From Microlunatus lacustris (lineage in GTDB: Bacteria > Actinomycetota > Actinomycetes > Propionibacteriales > Propionibacteriaceae), in NCBI GenBank assembly GCA_039527025.1, contig BAAAJN010000008.1, positions 214,467 to 278,466 of the forward strand: a stretch of DNA of 64,000 bases. The letters run 5' to 3'. Position numbers and translations under genes: made by a program. Within the stretch, counting starts at the first letter, position 1. Every line of letters starts with the position of its first letter. Shown piece by piece: positions 17,006-25,974 of the stretch. Under the pieces are notes generated by a model. It made no database searches. It saw nothing but the letters and a program-made list of their open reading frames with translations, and was not told where the DNA came from.

Positions 17006-19828
17006 TCAGTCGTCGTCCCGGATCGTGCCGGTGACCTTCCGCGGGCCGGTCAGGGTGGCCTCGAACGCCTCCGTCACCTCCAGCGTGAACGACTCGGTCG
17101 GCTCGGCCGCGCGGTCGTCGACGAGCGGCACCTCGATCACGCCCGTCCGCTGGCCGACCTCGACGTGCCCGAAGGCCCGGGCTGGTTCGCCCGGCTCGCC
17201 TTCGACCTGCCAGTCCCGGCCCCGCTGGGCCGTACCGGGCAGGACGACGGCGTCGACGGCGGTGCCGCGGTCGCTCGCCTCCGAGAGGGTCAGCGGGAAG
17301 CGGATCACCCCGGCCCCCTCGTCGGCGGTCGCGGGACCCACCCGCAGCGTCGGCATCGGGTCGTCGTCGACGACCATGCCCGAGCCGGTGTTGGCGCCGA
17401 GCACCGCGCCGGACGGAGCGGACAGGCCCGCGAGGAGGCCTTGGCTGTAGCCGAGACGGTCGTTGCCGTGGAGCGGGACGGTGACCGTCAGCTTCGTGGT
17501 GCCGGCCGGGATCGTGACGCGGCCGGTCCGCCGGGGGATGACGACCGACTCGTCAGGAGCCGTCAGCAGTTCGCCCGTGTCGCGGAACGCGCTCCACTCC
17601 GCCGTGACATCGCGGTCAGTCGGCCGGGACAGCACGGCGGTGAACCGCGCTGCCGTGGTCTTGCCGGCCGGCCCCTCGGCCACCCGGGGTGAGCCGGACA
17701 GCCGGAGTGCGGGCAACCTCAGCGACCCGGACGTCCCGCGCGTGGTGCGGGTGAAGGCCACGTCGCTGACGAAGACGGCACCCCGGGCGCTGCGGTCGGT
17801 CACCAGCTCGACGGCTCGGATGTCGCGAAGGTCCAGGCCGCGCAAGGTCGCGGTCGGGACCCGCACGGTGCGCAGCTCGGTCCGGAACCGGCCTTCGCCC
17901 AGCGTGGGCAGCGGTTTCAGCGCGTCGCTGACCGCTCCCACCCGCACCTGCGCCGACCGGCCGCGGCCGTCGACCACCCGGACGCTGAGGTCGGCGGTGC
18001 CCGGCACGCTCGGGTCCGGCGACAGCAGCAGGCGCAGCGCGTCGGCCCGCCGGACGTCTCGGCGCCCGGCCGCCAGCGGGAGCCGGACCACGCCGGTGCG
18101 CTGCGTCCAGGTCAACCGGCCGACCGTGGTGCCCGGCGGGTTCCCGACCAGTGGGGTGGCCGACCAGCTCGAGGCCTCCAGCAGCTCCCGGCTGCAGGCC
18201 GGCCGACCCTCGGCCGTGGTCGGCGGCGGGGTCGGCCAGTCGGGGTCGGGGTTGTCCGGGGCCACCCCGGCGCACAGCGTCAGCCGCGCACCGTCACGGT
18301 TCTGCAGCCCGGACGGCAGCACGCGGTTCAGCGGCGCCACCTCGATGCGGTCGGGTGCCGGCGCCGCATAGGTGGTCCGGACCACGGCCGGGCCGGCCGA
18401 CCTCGCCCGGGCGCCGGTGCCGTCGAAGAGCGGCAGGAAACGGTTGTCGCGGCCGACCGCCGTCCGGAAGAAGCCGGTCAGGTAGGCCCGGCCGGCGGCC
18501 TGCTGCTCGGCCGCGGTCAGCCGGTCCGGGTGCCGGGGGTTGCACGGCGACGCCGGGTCGTCGGGCTGGGAGTCGTCGCCGCCGTCGGAGACCGCGCCGG
18601 GCGACCACTCCGTGTTGAAGTAGTTGTGGTTGGCCCCCAGCACCAGCATCCCCGTCTTGAAGCTGCGGTCGCCGCCCGAGGCGCGCCGGAGGTCGTCGAG
18701 GTAGTGCTGGCCCTGCAGGTCGCTGACGTCGCCGTCGCAGTACGGCAGCAGCACCCCCGTCGAGACGCCGGGCACCGTGAGCCGCGCGACATCGGTCGGA
18801 GCGATCAGGAACAGCCCGAGGATCCCGTACGGCTTGGTGCGCTGGGTGTTGATCAGCGCGGCCCGGGCGACGCCCTCGCCGCCGCGGGAGTGCCCCATCA
18901 GGCCGACCCGGGTCAGGTCGGCGCGACCCCGCAGGAACGCGAGCGCGCCGGAGCCGCTGTTTCCGCGGCCGACCAGGTCCAGCGTGGCCAGCACCAGCTC
19001 GCCCCGCGCCCGCTGGCCGGCGTCGACGTCGAGGTTGCTGTAGACGTTGACGCCGTTCCCGCTGAGGGAGGCGACGACGTAGCCCTGGCTGGCCAGTGAG
19101 CGAGCCATGGCGGCGTAGCCGAGGTGGTTGGGCACCGGCTTGGCGCCGGGGCGGCAGGGCCACACGCCGAGGTCCCCGGGACCGCCGTAGCAGTTCGTGT
19201 GCATCCCGTGCAGGAACAGCACCACCGGGCGCTTCCCCGGAGCGCCGTCCGGCAGGTAGACCCGACCCCGCAGCTCGGTCTTCTTGCCGCCCAGCGAGGG
19301 AGCTGCGAAGGCGCGGTCGCCGAGGTCGTAGTCCCGGGTCCGGACGGGGTAGCGGCCGGTCGCTGCCGGGTCGTCGGCGAGCACGGGGCCGGTCGGGGTA
19401 CCCCAGCCGCTCCCCGCCGTCCCGGTCGACCGCCGACTGCTCGAGGCGCTGCGGTCGCTCGCCCAGCCCAGGGTCACCGAGGACGCGTCGCGGACCCTGG
19501 GGTCGGTGGTCGTGGCGGAGTAGGTCCGGCCGTCCTCCCCGGCCCGAGCCAGCCCGATCTGGCGGCCGTCGGCCAGCAGCACGGGCAGGTCGTCGCGCAC
19601 TGGAACCGGCCCCTCGGCGCGCCAGGTCACCCGGTAGCCGCTCGCGGTCTGCTCCACGTCCCAGGCCCGGCCGGACGGGGGCGTCGGCGGTGCGCCGGAG
19701 GCCGGAGGGGTGACCAGCAGGAGGGCGGTGGTCAGGGCGACCAGGACCGTGACGCGCCGGCGCAGCAGACGCAGCAGGCGCACGAGCGCAGCTCGGGGCC
19801 GCGGACGGGGGTACGAGGAGGAGGACAT
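17006..19828 (-). CDS. Secreted alpha/beta hydrolase with C-terminal Calx-beta-like domains
   Basis: 940-aa exported protein. A long basic N-terminus and hydrophobic core (RRRVTVLVALTTALLLVTPP) form the signal peptide, cleaved near ASGAPP. The alpha/beta-hydrolase domain (about 140-500) has the oxyanion stretch VVLFLHGMHTNCYGG, nucleophile elbow GLMGHSRGGEG (Ser) and late catalytic-His candidate GANHNYFN. A beta-rich middle region follows. The C-terminus (about 750-940) contains two Calx-beta-like repeats (EGAGVIRFPLTLSEASD; TESFTLEVTEA), common in extracellular adhesion or Ca-binding modules. Likely an extracellular esterase or lipase-type enzyme; the substrate is unknown. The ATG at 19828 has GAGGGTGG close upstream. 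The frame stays open further upstream, but that part is not protein-like. Confidence 0.75.
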   Translation of the reverse strand: MSSSSYPRPRPRAALVRLLRLLRRRVTVLVALTTALLLVTPPASGAPPTPPSGRAWDVEQTASGYRVTWRAEGPVPVRDDLPVLLADGRQIGLARAGEDGRTYSATTTDPRVRDASSVTLGWASDRSASSSRRSTGTAGSGWGTPTGPVLADDPAATGRYPVRTRDYDLGDRAFAAPSLGGKKTELRGRVYLPDGAPGKRPVVLFLHGMHTNCYGGPGDLGVWPCRPGAKPVPNHLGYAAMARSLASQGYVVASLSGNGVNVYSNLDVDAGQRARGELVLATLDLVGRGNSGSGALAFLRGRADLTRVGLMGHSRGGEGVARAALINTQRTKPYGILGLFLIAPTDVARLTVPGVSTGVLLPYCDGDVSDLQGQHYLDDLRRASGGDRSFKTGMLVLGANHNYFNTEWSPGAVSDGGDDSQPDDPASPCNPRHPDRLTAAEQQAAGRAYLTGFFRTAVGRDNRFLPLFDGTGARARSAGPAVVRTTYAAPAPDRIEVAPLNRVLPSGLQNRDGARLTLCAGVAPDNPDPDWPTPPPTTAEGRPACSRELLEASSWSATPLVGNPPGTTVGRLTWTQRTGVVRLPLAAGRRDVRRADALRLLLSPDPSVPGTADLSVRVVDGRGRSAQVRVGAVSDALKPLPTLGEGRFRTELRTVRVPTATLRGLDLRDIRAVELVTDRSARGAVFVSDVAFTRTTRGTSGSLRLPALRLSGSPRVAEGPAGKTTAARFTAVLSRPTDRDVTAEWSAFRDTGELLTAPDESVVIPRRTGRVTIPAGTTKLTVTVPLHGNDRLGYSQGLLAGLSAPSGAVLGANTGSGMVVDDDPMPTLRVGPATADEGAGVIRFPLTLSEASDRGTAVDAVVLPGTAQRGRDWQVEGEPGEPARAFGHVEVGQRTGVIEVPLVDDRAAEPTESFTLEVTEAFEATLTGPRKVTGTIRDDD

Positions 19829-19925
19829 GGGCCCACCCTCGCGCCGTGCAGACGGGAGCGGCAGGACCAGTGCGAAGTGTGCGAGCACTGTCCGGGCACC
19901 GGTCGGGCTGGCTACGGCGGCTGGC

Positions 19926-20537
19926 TCACCGCGTCTCCGGGTCGACCTGTCCTGCTGCCTCCTGGGCGCGCCGCCAGGCCTCGACGACGTCGGGCCGGAG
20001 CCGCACCCGGTCCGAGACCGGCAGCCCGGCCTCCCGCGCCCAGCGGTGGATCCTCGCCATCGGCACGTCGTTATCGGGGACGGCCGCCGACCGGGTGCCG
20101 GGCGGGTCGGGTGCATCGGCCACCGCGACCCGGGCCGTCGCGGCCGCTTCGTCGGCGAGCCAGCGGAACGCCGTCGCCAGGTAGCGGTAGGTCCACTCCT
20201 CTGGTGCGTGAACCGGTACGGGTACCGCTCGTGAGCGTCCATCAGGACGTGGAGGTCCGCCAGCCCGGCCGACCGCGCCGTCGGCAGCCGGACGTCTGGC
20301 CGCGGTCGGCGACGACGTCGAGCGCCGCACCCGCCGCACGCACGAGCGCAACGGGATCTGCTCGATCACGTCCGGCTCCCGTCGGCCAGTCCGTCCGGGC
20401 GCGGGACGGCAGTAGAGCGCGGAGGTCCGCGGCCAGGTCCCCTTCGTGCGGAACAGCAGGCCGTCGCCGAGGGGGACGAGGAGCAGGAAGGGCAGGCTGC
20501 TGTTCGGAACGGGGTTCCTGGCGACCAGCAGCTCCAC
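19926..20537 (-). pseudogene. Decayed ERCC4-domain nuclease with Lsr2-like tail
   Basis: Remains of an actinobacterial protein family with a characteristic N-terminus, a central ERCC4 (XPF-type) nuclease core and a C-terminal Lsr2-like DNA-binding segment. Surviving pieces, in order: VELLVARNPVPNSSLPFLL to FRTKGTWPRTSALYC to PLRSCVRR; then, one base out of frame, AALDVVADRGQ; then after a deletion VRLPTARSAGLADLHVLMD and AHERYPYRF, the ERCC4 entry. The core is missing, and the text resumes in another frame at EEWTYRYLATAFRWL. It ends with the Lsr2-like IHRWAREAGLPVSDRVRLR. There is at least one frameshift and two internal deletions. The comparison to intact relatives is from memory of the family. 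Confidence 0.7.
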
Positions 20538-20631
20538 GGGCCCGGTGTGCGCGCTCCGCGCAGACGTGGTCGCGCTCCCGGCTCGTCCCACGAGGACGCG
20601 ACTACGCAGGTCGGTGCGGCAGGCTGGCCTG

Positions 20632-21000
20632 GTGACCACCTCGCACGGCACCGACCGCACTGCGCTCGGCCTGGCCGCCCTGCTCACCGCGACCGGGACG
20701 CTGCACCTCGTCGACCCGCACCGCTTCGACCCCGCGGTGCCCAGCTGGCTGCCAGGCAGCCGGCTGGGCTGGGAGCTGGTCTCCGGGGTCGCCGAGCTGG
20801 GCTGCGCCGCCCTGCTCGCCGTGCCGCGGACGCGGTGGATGGGTGGCTACGCCACGGCCGCGCTGCTCGTCGCGGTGTTCCCGGGCAACCTCGACATGGC
20901 GCGTCGCGCCCGCTCGCCGCGAGGTCGGGCGCTCACCCTGGCTCGGCTGCCGCTGCAGGTGCCGCTGGTCGTCTGGGCGTGGCGCGTCGGCCGGCGCTGA
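20632..21000 (+). CDS. DoxX-like four-helix membrane protein
   Basis: 122-aa protein with four predicted membrane helices: about 10-28 (ALGLAALLTATGTLHLV), 50-68 (VSGVAELGCAALLAVP), 72-90 (GGYATAALLVAVFPGN) and 103-118. The order, size and small conserved Glu/Arg positions fit the DoxX-like superfamily. Members are small integral membrane proteins, some linked to redox or sulfur metabolism, most uncharacterised. GTG start at 20632. The next gene downstream has its own SOS operator, so the two are probably not one regulated unit. Confidence 0.65.
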   Translation: MTTSHGTDRTALGLAALLTATGTLHLVDPHRFDPAVPSWLPGSRLGWELVSGVAELGCAALLAVPRTRWMGGYATAALLVAVFPGNLDMARRARSPRGRALTLARLPLQVPLVVWAWRVGRR

Positions 21001-21030
21001 CGTCGGCGGGTTCAGGGAGAACCCTTGCGT

Positions 21031-21046
21031 TCGAACATGTGTTCGA
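21031..21046 (+). promoter_or_regulatory. LexA/SOS box
   Basis: TCGAACATGTGTTCGA matches the actinobacterial LexA consensus TCGAAC-N4-GTTCGA exactly, and the symmetry extends one base each side (TTCGAAC...GTTCGAA). It ends 12 bp before the ATG of the DUF222-HNH gene, so bound LexA would cover the promoter or ribosome-binding region. Predicted DNA-damage induction. Confidence 0.85.
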
Positions 21047-21058
21047 ATATCATGAGGC

Positions 21059-22408
21059 ATGGACGAAGATCAGGCACCGGTGGACGCGGCCTTGGCCGCG
21101 CTCTCGGCTGGCCTGGACGGGCTGGTCGCGGCGGTCGACGCTGGCGGCCTGGACCATCTGGGGACGGCAGGTCTCGTGCTGTTCCTGCAACGCTTCGAAC
21201 AGGTGCGGAACCGGATGTCGCTCGTCGACCACCGCGCCCTCGGCGACGCTGAGCGGCGGGATCTCGCCGGCTCGCTCTGCCAGGGCCGGCTGAGCCGGGT
21301 GCTGCAGCAGGCCCTGCAGATCTCCGCCGGTGAGGCCGGTCGCCGCGTGCGGGCGGCCGAGCAGCTGGGCGCCCGGACCAGCATGCTGGGGGAGCCACTG
21401 CCGCCGGCCCGGCCGGTGCTCGCCGATGCTCAGCGGGAGGGGCGGGTGACGCCGGAGCAGGTCGGCATCATCCTCTCCTGCCTGAGCCGGGTCGACCGTG
21501 ACGGGAACGGGCCGGAGGAACTGGCCCGCGGCGAGGCGACGCTGACCGAGCTCGCGAACTCCTTCGGGCCCAAGGACCTGCAGCGGTGCGCGGACCGGTT
21601 CGTCGAATGCCTCGATCCCGACGGCAACCGGCCGCAGGACGAGCTGGTGGCGGACCGACGGGACGTGCGGTTGACGCCGTGCCGCGACGGCGGCTGGCGG
21701 GCCGAGCTGCGGTTGACGGGCGTCCTGGGGTCGAAGCTCTCGGCGCTGCTGACCCCGCTCGCGCGCCCGCGGGCAGCGGTCCCGGGGCCGGACGGATCGG
21801 TGGTCGACGCGGTGGACGAGCGGACGCACGGCCAGCGGATGCACGACGCGTTGGAGGACCTCTGCGACCGTCTGCTGCGCGCCGGGGACGAACCGGGCAC
21901 GGGCGGCGTCCCCGCCACCGTGGTCGTGACGATCGGGTACGACGACCTCCTGGCCCGCACGGGTCACGGCCGGGCGTCTGACGGCACCAGGATCCCGACG
22001 GCGCACCTGCTGGAGTTGGCCGCGGAGGCGGAGATCATCCCCGTCGTGCTGAACCGGTCGGGCGCGGTGCTGTCGCTGGGCCGGAGCCGTCGGATCGCCT
22101 CGCGGGCGCAGACGCTGGCGCTGGTGGCCCGGGACGGCGGTTGCAGCTTTCCTGGCTGCTCACACCCCCCGGAGTGGTGCGAGCGCCACCACATCCGCGA
22201 GTGGGCCGACGGCGGTCTGACCGACCTCGACAACCTCACCCTGCTGTGCCGATATCACCACCACAACTTCGCCAGCCGCGGTTGGGTCTGCCGGCTCGAC
22301 GGCGGGACGCCGACGTGGGTACCACCGCACTTCGTGGACCCGCAGCAGAGACCGCTGGTGAACAACCGCATCAGGGCCACTCGTCACCAGTTCGCGCTGA
22401 TGGCGTAG
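21059..22408 (+). CDS. DUF222/13E12-repeat HNH endonuclease family protein
   Basis: 449-aa protein of the 13E12-repeat family found in many copies in actinobacteria. The N-terminal helical DUF222 region spans about residues 20-330. The C-terminal HNH nuclease domain is at about 361-404, with Cys pairs and the His core: CSFPGCSHPPEWCERHH, then EWADGG, DNLTLLCRYHH. Expected role: metal-dependent DNA cleavage; the biological role of the family is poorly defined. Regulation is visible: a perfect SOS box at 21031-21046. Mycobacterial 13E12 members are also known to be damage-inducible. The ATG at 21059 is preceded by ATGAGGC; an ATG at 21052 is out of frame. It is convergent with the ggt gene. Confidence 0.85.
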   Translation: MDEDQAPVDAALAALSAGLDGLVAAVDAGGLDHLGTAGLVLFLQRFEQVRNRMSLVDHRALGDAERRDLAGSLCQGRLSRVLQQALQISAGEAGRRVRAAEQLGARTSMLGEPLPPARPVLADAQREGRVTPEQVGIILSCLSRVDRDGNGPEELARGEATLTELANSFGPKDLQRCADRFVECLDPDGNRPQDELVADRRDVRLTPCRDGGWRAELRLTGVLGSKLSALLTPLARPRAAVPGPDGSVVDAVDERTHGQRMHDALEDLCDRLLRAGDEPGTGGVPATVVVTIGYDDLLARTGHGRASDGTRIPTAHLLELAAEAEIIPVVLNRSGAVLSLGRSRRIASRAQTLALVARDGGCSFPGCSHPPEWCERHHIREWADGGLTDLDNLTLLCRYHHHNFASRGWVCRLDGGTPTWVPPHFVDPQQRPLVNNRIRATRHQFALMA

Positions 22409-22439
22409 CGGGTTGGTGCGCCCGATGGCGGACAGCTGC

Positions 22440-24245
22440 TCAGCGCCCGACCGCGTACCCCTGACCGCCCCGCGGGTTGGCGGCGGCGCCCAGCTCGCCG
22501 GTCGCCGGGTCGCGGACGACGGCGGACAGCCGGCCCAGCGCCCAGTCGCCGGCCCGGGTCACCGCGTGGCCGCGGGCCTCCAGGCCGGCGATGACGTCGG
22601 CGCCCAGCCGGTCCTCGACGATGGCGCCGGCCGGCGTCCAGGTCCGCGGCCAGAACGAGCCGGCCATGGCGGTGGTGTGCAGGCTGGGCGCGTCGATGGC
22701 CTGCTGCGGGGTGTAGCCGCCCACCAGCACCCGGATCAGGTAGACCAGCTGCCACTGGTCCTGCTGGTCACCGCCTGGGGTGCCGAGGGCCGAGACGGGG
22801 ACGCCGTCGCGCAGCAGCAGCGTCGGGGTCAGGGTGGTCCGCGGCCGCCGGCCGGGCCGCAGCACGGAGGGGGACGCCGGGTCCAGCCAGGCCATCTGCA
22901 GCCGCGAGCCGAGGCAGAAGCCCAGCTCAGGGATGTGCGGGGAGGACTGCAGCCAACCCCCCGACGGGGTGGCGGCGACCATGTTGCCCCAGCGGTCGAC
23001 GACGTCCAAGTGGCAGGTGTCGCCGCGGGTCTCCCCGGCGCGGGAGACGGTGGGCTCGCCGACGCCCTCGGCGCCCGGGTCGGGGGAGTCGGTGGCCAGC
23101 GGAGCGCGGTAGGCCCGGTAGCCGGGGACCTCGCCCGGACGGACCTCGGTCGACGCGCGCTCGGCGATCAGCGCCCGGCGCTCCGCGGCGTAGGTGTCGG
23201 AGAGCAGCACGTCGAGCGGCACGGGCGGCTCGCCGCCCCCGACGTCGGGGTCGCCGTAGTAGGCGTCCCGGTCGGCCATCGCCAGCTTGAGGGCCTCCAG
23301 CAGGTGGTGCGCCCCGTCCACGGTCTGCGGGTCGAGGGCCTCGTCCCGGTAGCCATCGAGGATCTTCAGCGCCTGCAGCAGCACCGGGCCCTGGCCCCAG
23401 GGGCCGGTCTTGGCCACCGTCCAACCGCGGAACTCCGCGGTGGTCGCGGGCTCCCAGGTCGCCGCGTGCGCGGCGAAGTCCTCGGTGGTCAGCACGGCTG
23501 CGTGGTCGCGGCCGTCGGAGTGCCGGTGCGGCGCGGACAGGAACGCCGAGGCCGTGGTCGCCACCAGCCCGGTGCGCCACTCGGCGCGGGCTGCGTCGAT
23601 CCGTGCCTCCCGGGTGGGAGCGTCGCGGCCGGCGTCGAGCATCCCGCGCAGCACGCCGGCGTAGGCGGGGTTGGTGGCCAGCTCCGACGCGGGCTGCGGC
23701 TGCCCGTCGGGCAGCCAGTAGTCGGCGGAGGTCCGCCAGTGCTCGGTGAAGAGCTCGCGCACCGAGGCGACCGTCGCCGCCACCCGCGGTACCAGGGGGT
23801 AGCCCTGATCGGCGTAGTCGATGGTCGCCGCCCAGACGTCGGCGAGCTCCCAGCTGCCGTGGTCGCGGAGCAGCAGCAGCCAGGCGTCGACGGCTCCGGG
23901 GACAGCGGCCGCCAGGCCGCCGGCGCCGGGCACCAGGTCCAGCCCCTCGGCCGCGAAGTGCTCCAGGGTCGCCCCGCGTGGCGCCGGCCCCTGCCCGACC
24001 AGCACCCGAGGGGTCGGGTCGTCGGCGGTCACGACGAGGGCGGTCATGTCCCCGCCCGGGCCGTTGAGGTGCGGCTCGACCAGGTGCAGCACGAAGGCAG
24101 CGGCGACGGCGGCGTCGAAGGCGTTGCCGCCCCGCTCGAGCACGGCCTGCGCGGTGGCGCTGGCGGTCCAGTGGGTGGTGGCGGCCATCCCGAAGGTGCC
24201 GCGGAGGTCAGGTCGCGTGAGGAACGCGGAGGGTGGGGTGAACAT
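22440..24245 (-). CDS. Gamma-glutamyltransferase family protein (Ntn hydrolase)
   Basis: 601-aa GGT-like protein. The N-terminal half has AVLERGGNAFDAAVAAAF and the substrate loop HLNGPGGDM. The autoprocessing nucleophile is Thr410 in TRGDTCHLDVVDRWGNMV, followed by ATPSGGWLQSSP and TPGGDQQDQW. GGT-family enzymes cleave themselves before this Thr and hydrolyse or transfer gamma-glutamyl groups; some members are acylases or act on other amides. No signal peptide is evident, unlike periplasmic GGTs, so a cytosolic amidohydrolase is possible. The ATG at 24245 is preceded by GGGAGCGATG. It lies downstream of the aquaporin gene on the same strand with a 123-bp gap. Confidence 0.8.
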   Translation of the reverse strand: MFTPPSAFLTRPDLRGTFGMAATTHWTASATAQAVLERGGNAFDAAVAAAFVLHLVEPHLNGPGGDMTALVVTADDPTPRVLVGQGPAPRGATLEHFAAEGLDLVPGAGGLAAAVPGAVDAWLLLLRDHGSWELADVWAATIDYADQGYPLVPRVAATVASVRELFTEHWRTSADYWLPDGQPQPASELATNPAYAGVLRGMLDAGRDAPTREARIDAARAEWRTGLVATTASAFLSAPHRHSDGRDHAAVLTTEDFAAHAATWEPATTAEFRGWTVAKTGPWGQGPVLLQALKILDGYRDEALDPQTVDGAHHLLEALKLAMADRDAYYGDPDVGGGEPPVPLDVLLSDTYAAERRALIAERASTEVRPGEVPGYRAYRAPLATDSPDPGAEGVGEPTVSRAGETRGDTCHLDVVDRWGNMVAATPSGGWLQSSPHIPELGFCLGSRLQMAWLDPASPSVLRPGRRPRTTLTPTLLLRDGVPVSALGTPGGDQQDQWQLVYLIRVLVGGYTPQQAIDAPSLHTTAMAGSFWPRTWTPAGAIVEDRLGADVIAGLEARGHAVTRAGDWALGRLSAVVRDPATGELGAAANPRGGQGYAVGR

Positions 24246-24368
24246 CGCTCCCAGTTCGGGTCGTCGGGGCGTGGACCCGGCCGGGTCTCGGCAGCTCCAG
24301 ACCTACCACGGGCACCGCGTCGGCTGGTCGCCGCCGTGGCCGCGAGGGCGATCCCGGGGCGGCTGGGG

Positions 24369-25145
24369 TCAGGCGGCCGCGTCGACCGGTTCGGCCTCGC
24401 TCTCGGTCTCGGGGGCCTCGGTCGGGGCGATCACCCGGTCGTAGACGAACGCACCGAGGACACCGCCGACGACGGGCCCGAGCACGTAGGACAGCACGGA
24501 CGGGAAGGTCAGGCTCACCAGCATGGGCCCGAGGGCGCGGGCCGGGTTCGCGGCACCGCCGCTGACCGGGCCGGCGACCAGGACGCAGGCGGCCAGGGCG
24601 AAGCCGATGCCGATCGCCGCGCTGCCCGCCGGGACGCGCGGGTCGGTGGCCATGGCGGTGACGACGAAGACCAGCAGGAAGCCGATCAGCACCTCCAGGA
24701 GAAAGGCCTGCAGGTCGCTGACGCCGGCGGCCGGCGCGGTCGCGCCGAGGGCGGCCTCGCTGCGGGCACGGTCGCCGTAGGTCGCCCACAGGGCGAAGGA
24801 GGCGAGCACACCGCCGGTCAGCTGGGCGACCAGGTAGGCGGGGACGTAGCTCCAGGGGAACTTGCCGGTCGCGGCGAGGCCGAGGGTGACCGCCGGGTTC
24901 ACGTGGCAGCCGCTGGTCTGCCCCAGGGCGCCGACCAGGGCGGTCAGGGTCAGGCCGAACGCCAGCGCGATGGCCAGCGAGTCGTAGGCCTGGCCGGCGA
25001 CCTCCTGGTCGAGGAAGGCGGCGACCGCGACAGCGGTGCCCACGACGACGAGCACGAAGGTGCCGATCAGCTCGGCGACGGCGGCGCGGAGCATGTTGGC
25101 CTCGGGGTGCAGCCGCAACTTCGGGCTGCTCGCGGTGGAGCTCAT
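24369..25145 (-). CDS. MIP-family aquaporin / glycerol facilitator
   Basis: 258-aa six-helix channel with both half-helix NPA motifs: GCHVNPAVTLGL (NPA at 83-85) and GGAANPARALGP (NPA at 200-202). The Arg after the second NPA, part of the selectivity filter, is present. The first half begins with the conserved AELIGTFVLVVVGT. The overall spacing resembles water-selective or AqpZ-type channels more than long-loop glycerol facilitators, but this is not decisive. The C-terminal tail is Glu-rich. It is preceded by the 25188-25224 hairpin and followed by ggt on the same strand. Osmotic or stress function fits the neighbouring YrzE/ANTAR block. Confidence 0.85.
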   Translation of the reverse strand: MSSTASSPKLRLHPEANMLRAAVAELIGTFVLVVVGTAVAVAAFLDQEVAGQAYDSLAIALAFGLTLTALVGALGQTSGCHVNPAVTLGLAATGKFPWSYVPAYLVAQLTGGVLASFALWATYGDRARSEAALGATAPAAGVSDLQAFLLEVLIGFLLVFVVTAMATDPRVPAGSAAIGIGFALAACVLVAGPVSGGAANPARALGPMLVSLTFPSVLSYVLGPVVGGVLGAFVYDRVIAPTEAPETESEAEPVDAAA

Positions 25146-25187
25146 GTCAGTTCTTCTCCGGGACTGGGCGGTGCAGGAGCGCGACGC

Positions 25188-25224
25188 CGACGTCCCCGCC
25201 CGGGGAGCCCGGGCGGGGACGTCG
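25188..25224 (-). terminator. 17-bp stem GC hairpin terminator
   Basis: Arms CGACGTCCCCGCCCGGG and CCCGGGCGGGGACGTCG around loop GAG, perfectly paired. It lies 20 nt beyond the stop of the YrzE-like gene and before the aquaporin start, on the minus strand. Probable intrinsic terminator separating the two. Confidence 0.7.
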
Positions 25225-25244
25225 TGCGGGTCGCGCGGTGGGAC

Positions 25245-25943
25245 TCAGAGCTGGTCGTGCGTGGCGCGGTCGACCCGGCGGTGGTACCGCATCCCGGCGA
25301 TGCCGCCGAGGACGGCGCCGAGCAGCGCGGCCAGGGCCACGGCGATGGCGGTGATGATGGCGCCGGTGGTGAGGTCGCCCTCGTTGACCGGGATCCGCGG
25401 GAAGCCGTTCAGGTTGGCGAGCAGGTTGAACCGGTCCCCGGCGATCGCGCCGAGGATGGCGACGACCACGGCGATGATCAGGGCCCACAGCCACACGCCG
25501 ACGCCCTGCTTGGCGCCGTTGAAGCGGGCCATCCGACCGGCGACGTAGCCGCCGGCGAGGTAGGCGATGAAGATCAGCACCAGCAGCACGATCCCGCTGA
25601 CCAGGCCGATCGTCCGGGCGTTCTCGGTCGCCTGCTGGGGGTCGATGTTCTGGGTGAGGCCGACGCCGGCCCCGACCGCGGACAGCAGGGCGGTCAGCAG
25701 CAGTGCGGTACCGGTGGCGGTCAGCCAGCCGAAGAAGCACGAACCGAACTTCATCCCGCCGAACCGTTCCTTCTGCTGCCGCACGACCTCGCGGCTGCTG
25801 GCGTGCGTGCCGCCGGCGGTGGTCCCGCCGGCGGTGCTCGCGCCGGCGTCGGTGCTGCTCCTCCCGGCGTCGGCGTCGGAGCGGTGCCGACCCGTCTGGC
25901 TGCCGCCGTCCTGGCCCGAGGGCGGGTTGACTGCGCTGCTCAT
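25245..25943 (-). CDS. YrzE/TIGR04086-like four-helix membrane protein
   Basis: 232-aa protein. Residues 1-60 are Ser/Gly/Thr-rich and disordered. Four membrane helices follow at about 68-93 (SCFFGWLTATGTALLLTAL), 112-135, 145-165 and 195-220. The Gly-rich TM pattern (AYLAGGYVAGRMARFNGAKQ) is that of YrzE/TIGR04086-type proteins of unknown function. The ATG at 25943 has an ideal GGAGGAACC site. Its upstream region carries a 7-bp-arm palindrome and a candidate alternative-sigma promoter shared with the divergent GAF-ANTAR gene. A general-stress role is inference from that context. Confidence 0.7.
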   Translation of the reverse strand: MSSAVNPPSGQDGGSQTGRHRSDADAGRSSTDAGASTAGGTTAGGTHASSREVVRQQKERFGGMKFGSCFFGWLTATGTALLLTALLSAVGAGVGLTQNIDPQQATENARTIGLVSGIVLLVLIFIAYLAGGYVAGRMARFNGAKQGVGVWLWALIIAVVVAILGAIAGDRFNLLANLNGFPRIPVNEGDLTTGAIITAIAVALAALLGAVLGGIAGMRYHRRVDRATHDQL

Positions 25944-25974
25944 GGTTCCTCCGATGACTGGTCTGGCTCGCCGC

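Noticed and set aside
16189..17034. 281-codon plus-strand frame over the gap and the small acidic gene
   Set aside because: The minus-strand acidic gene has a good ribosome site; the plus frame is its complement plus decayed sequence.
19829..20242. N-terminal extension of the secreted hydrolase
   Set aside because: It would place the signal peptide internally; the ATG at 19828 directly precedes the signal peptide and has a ribosome site.
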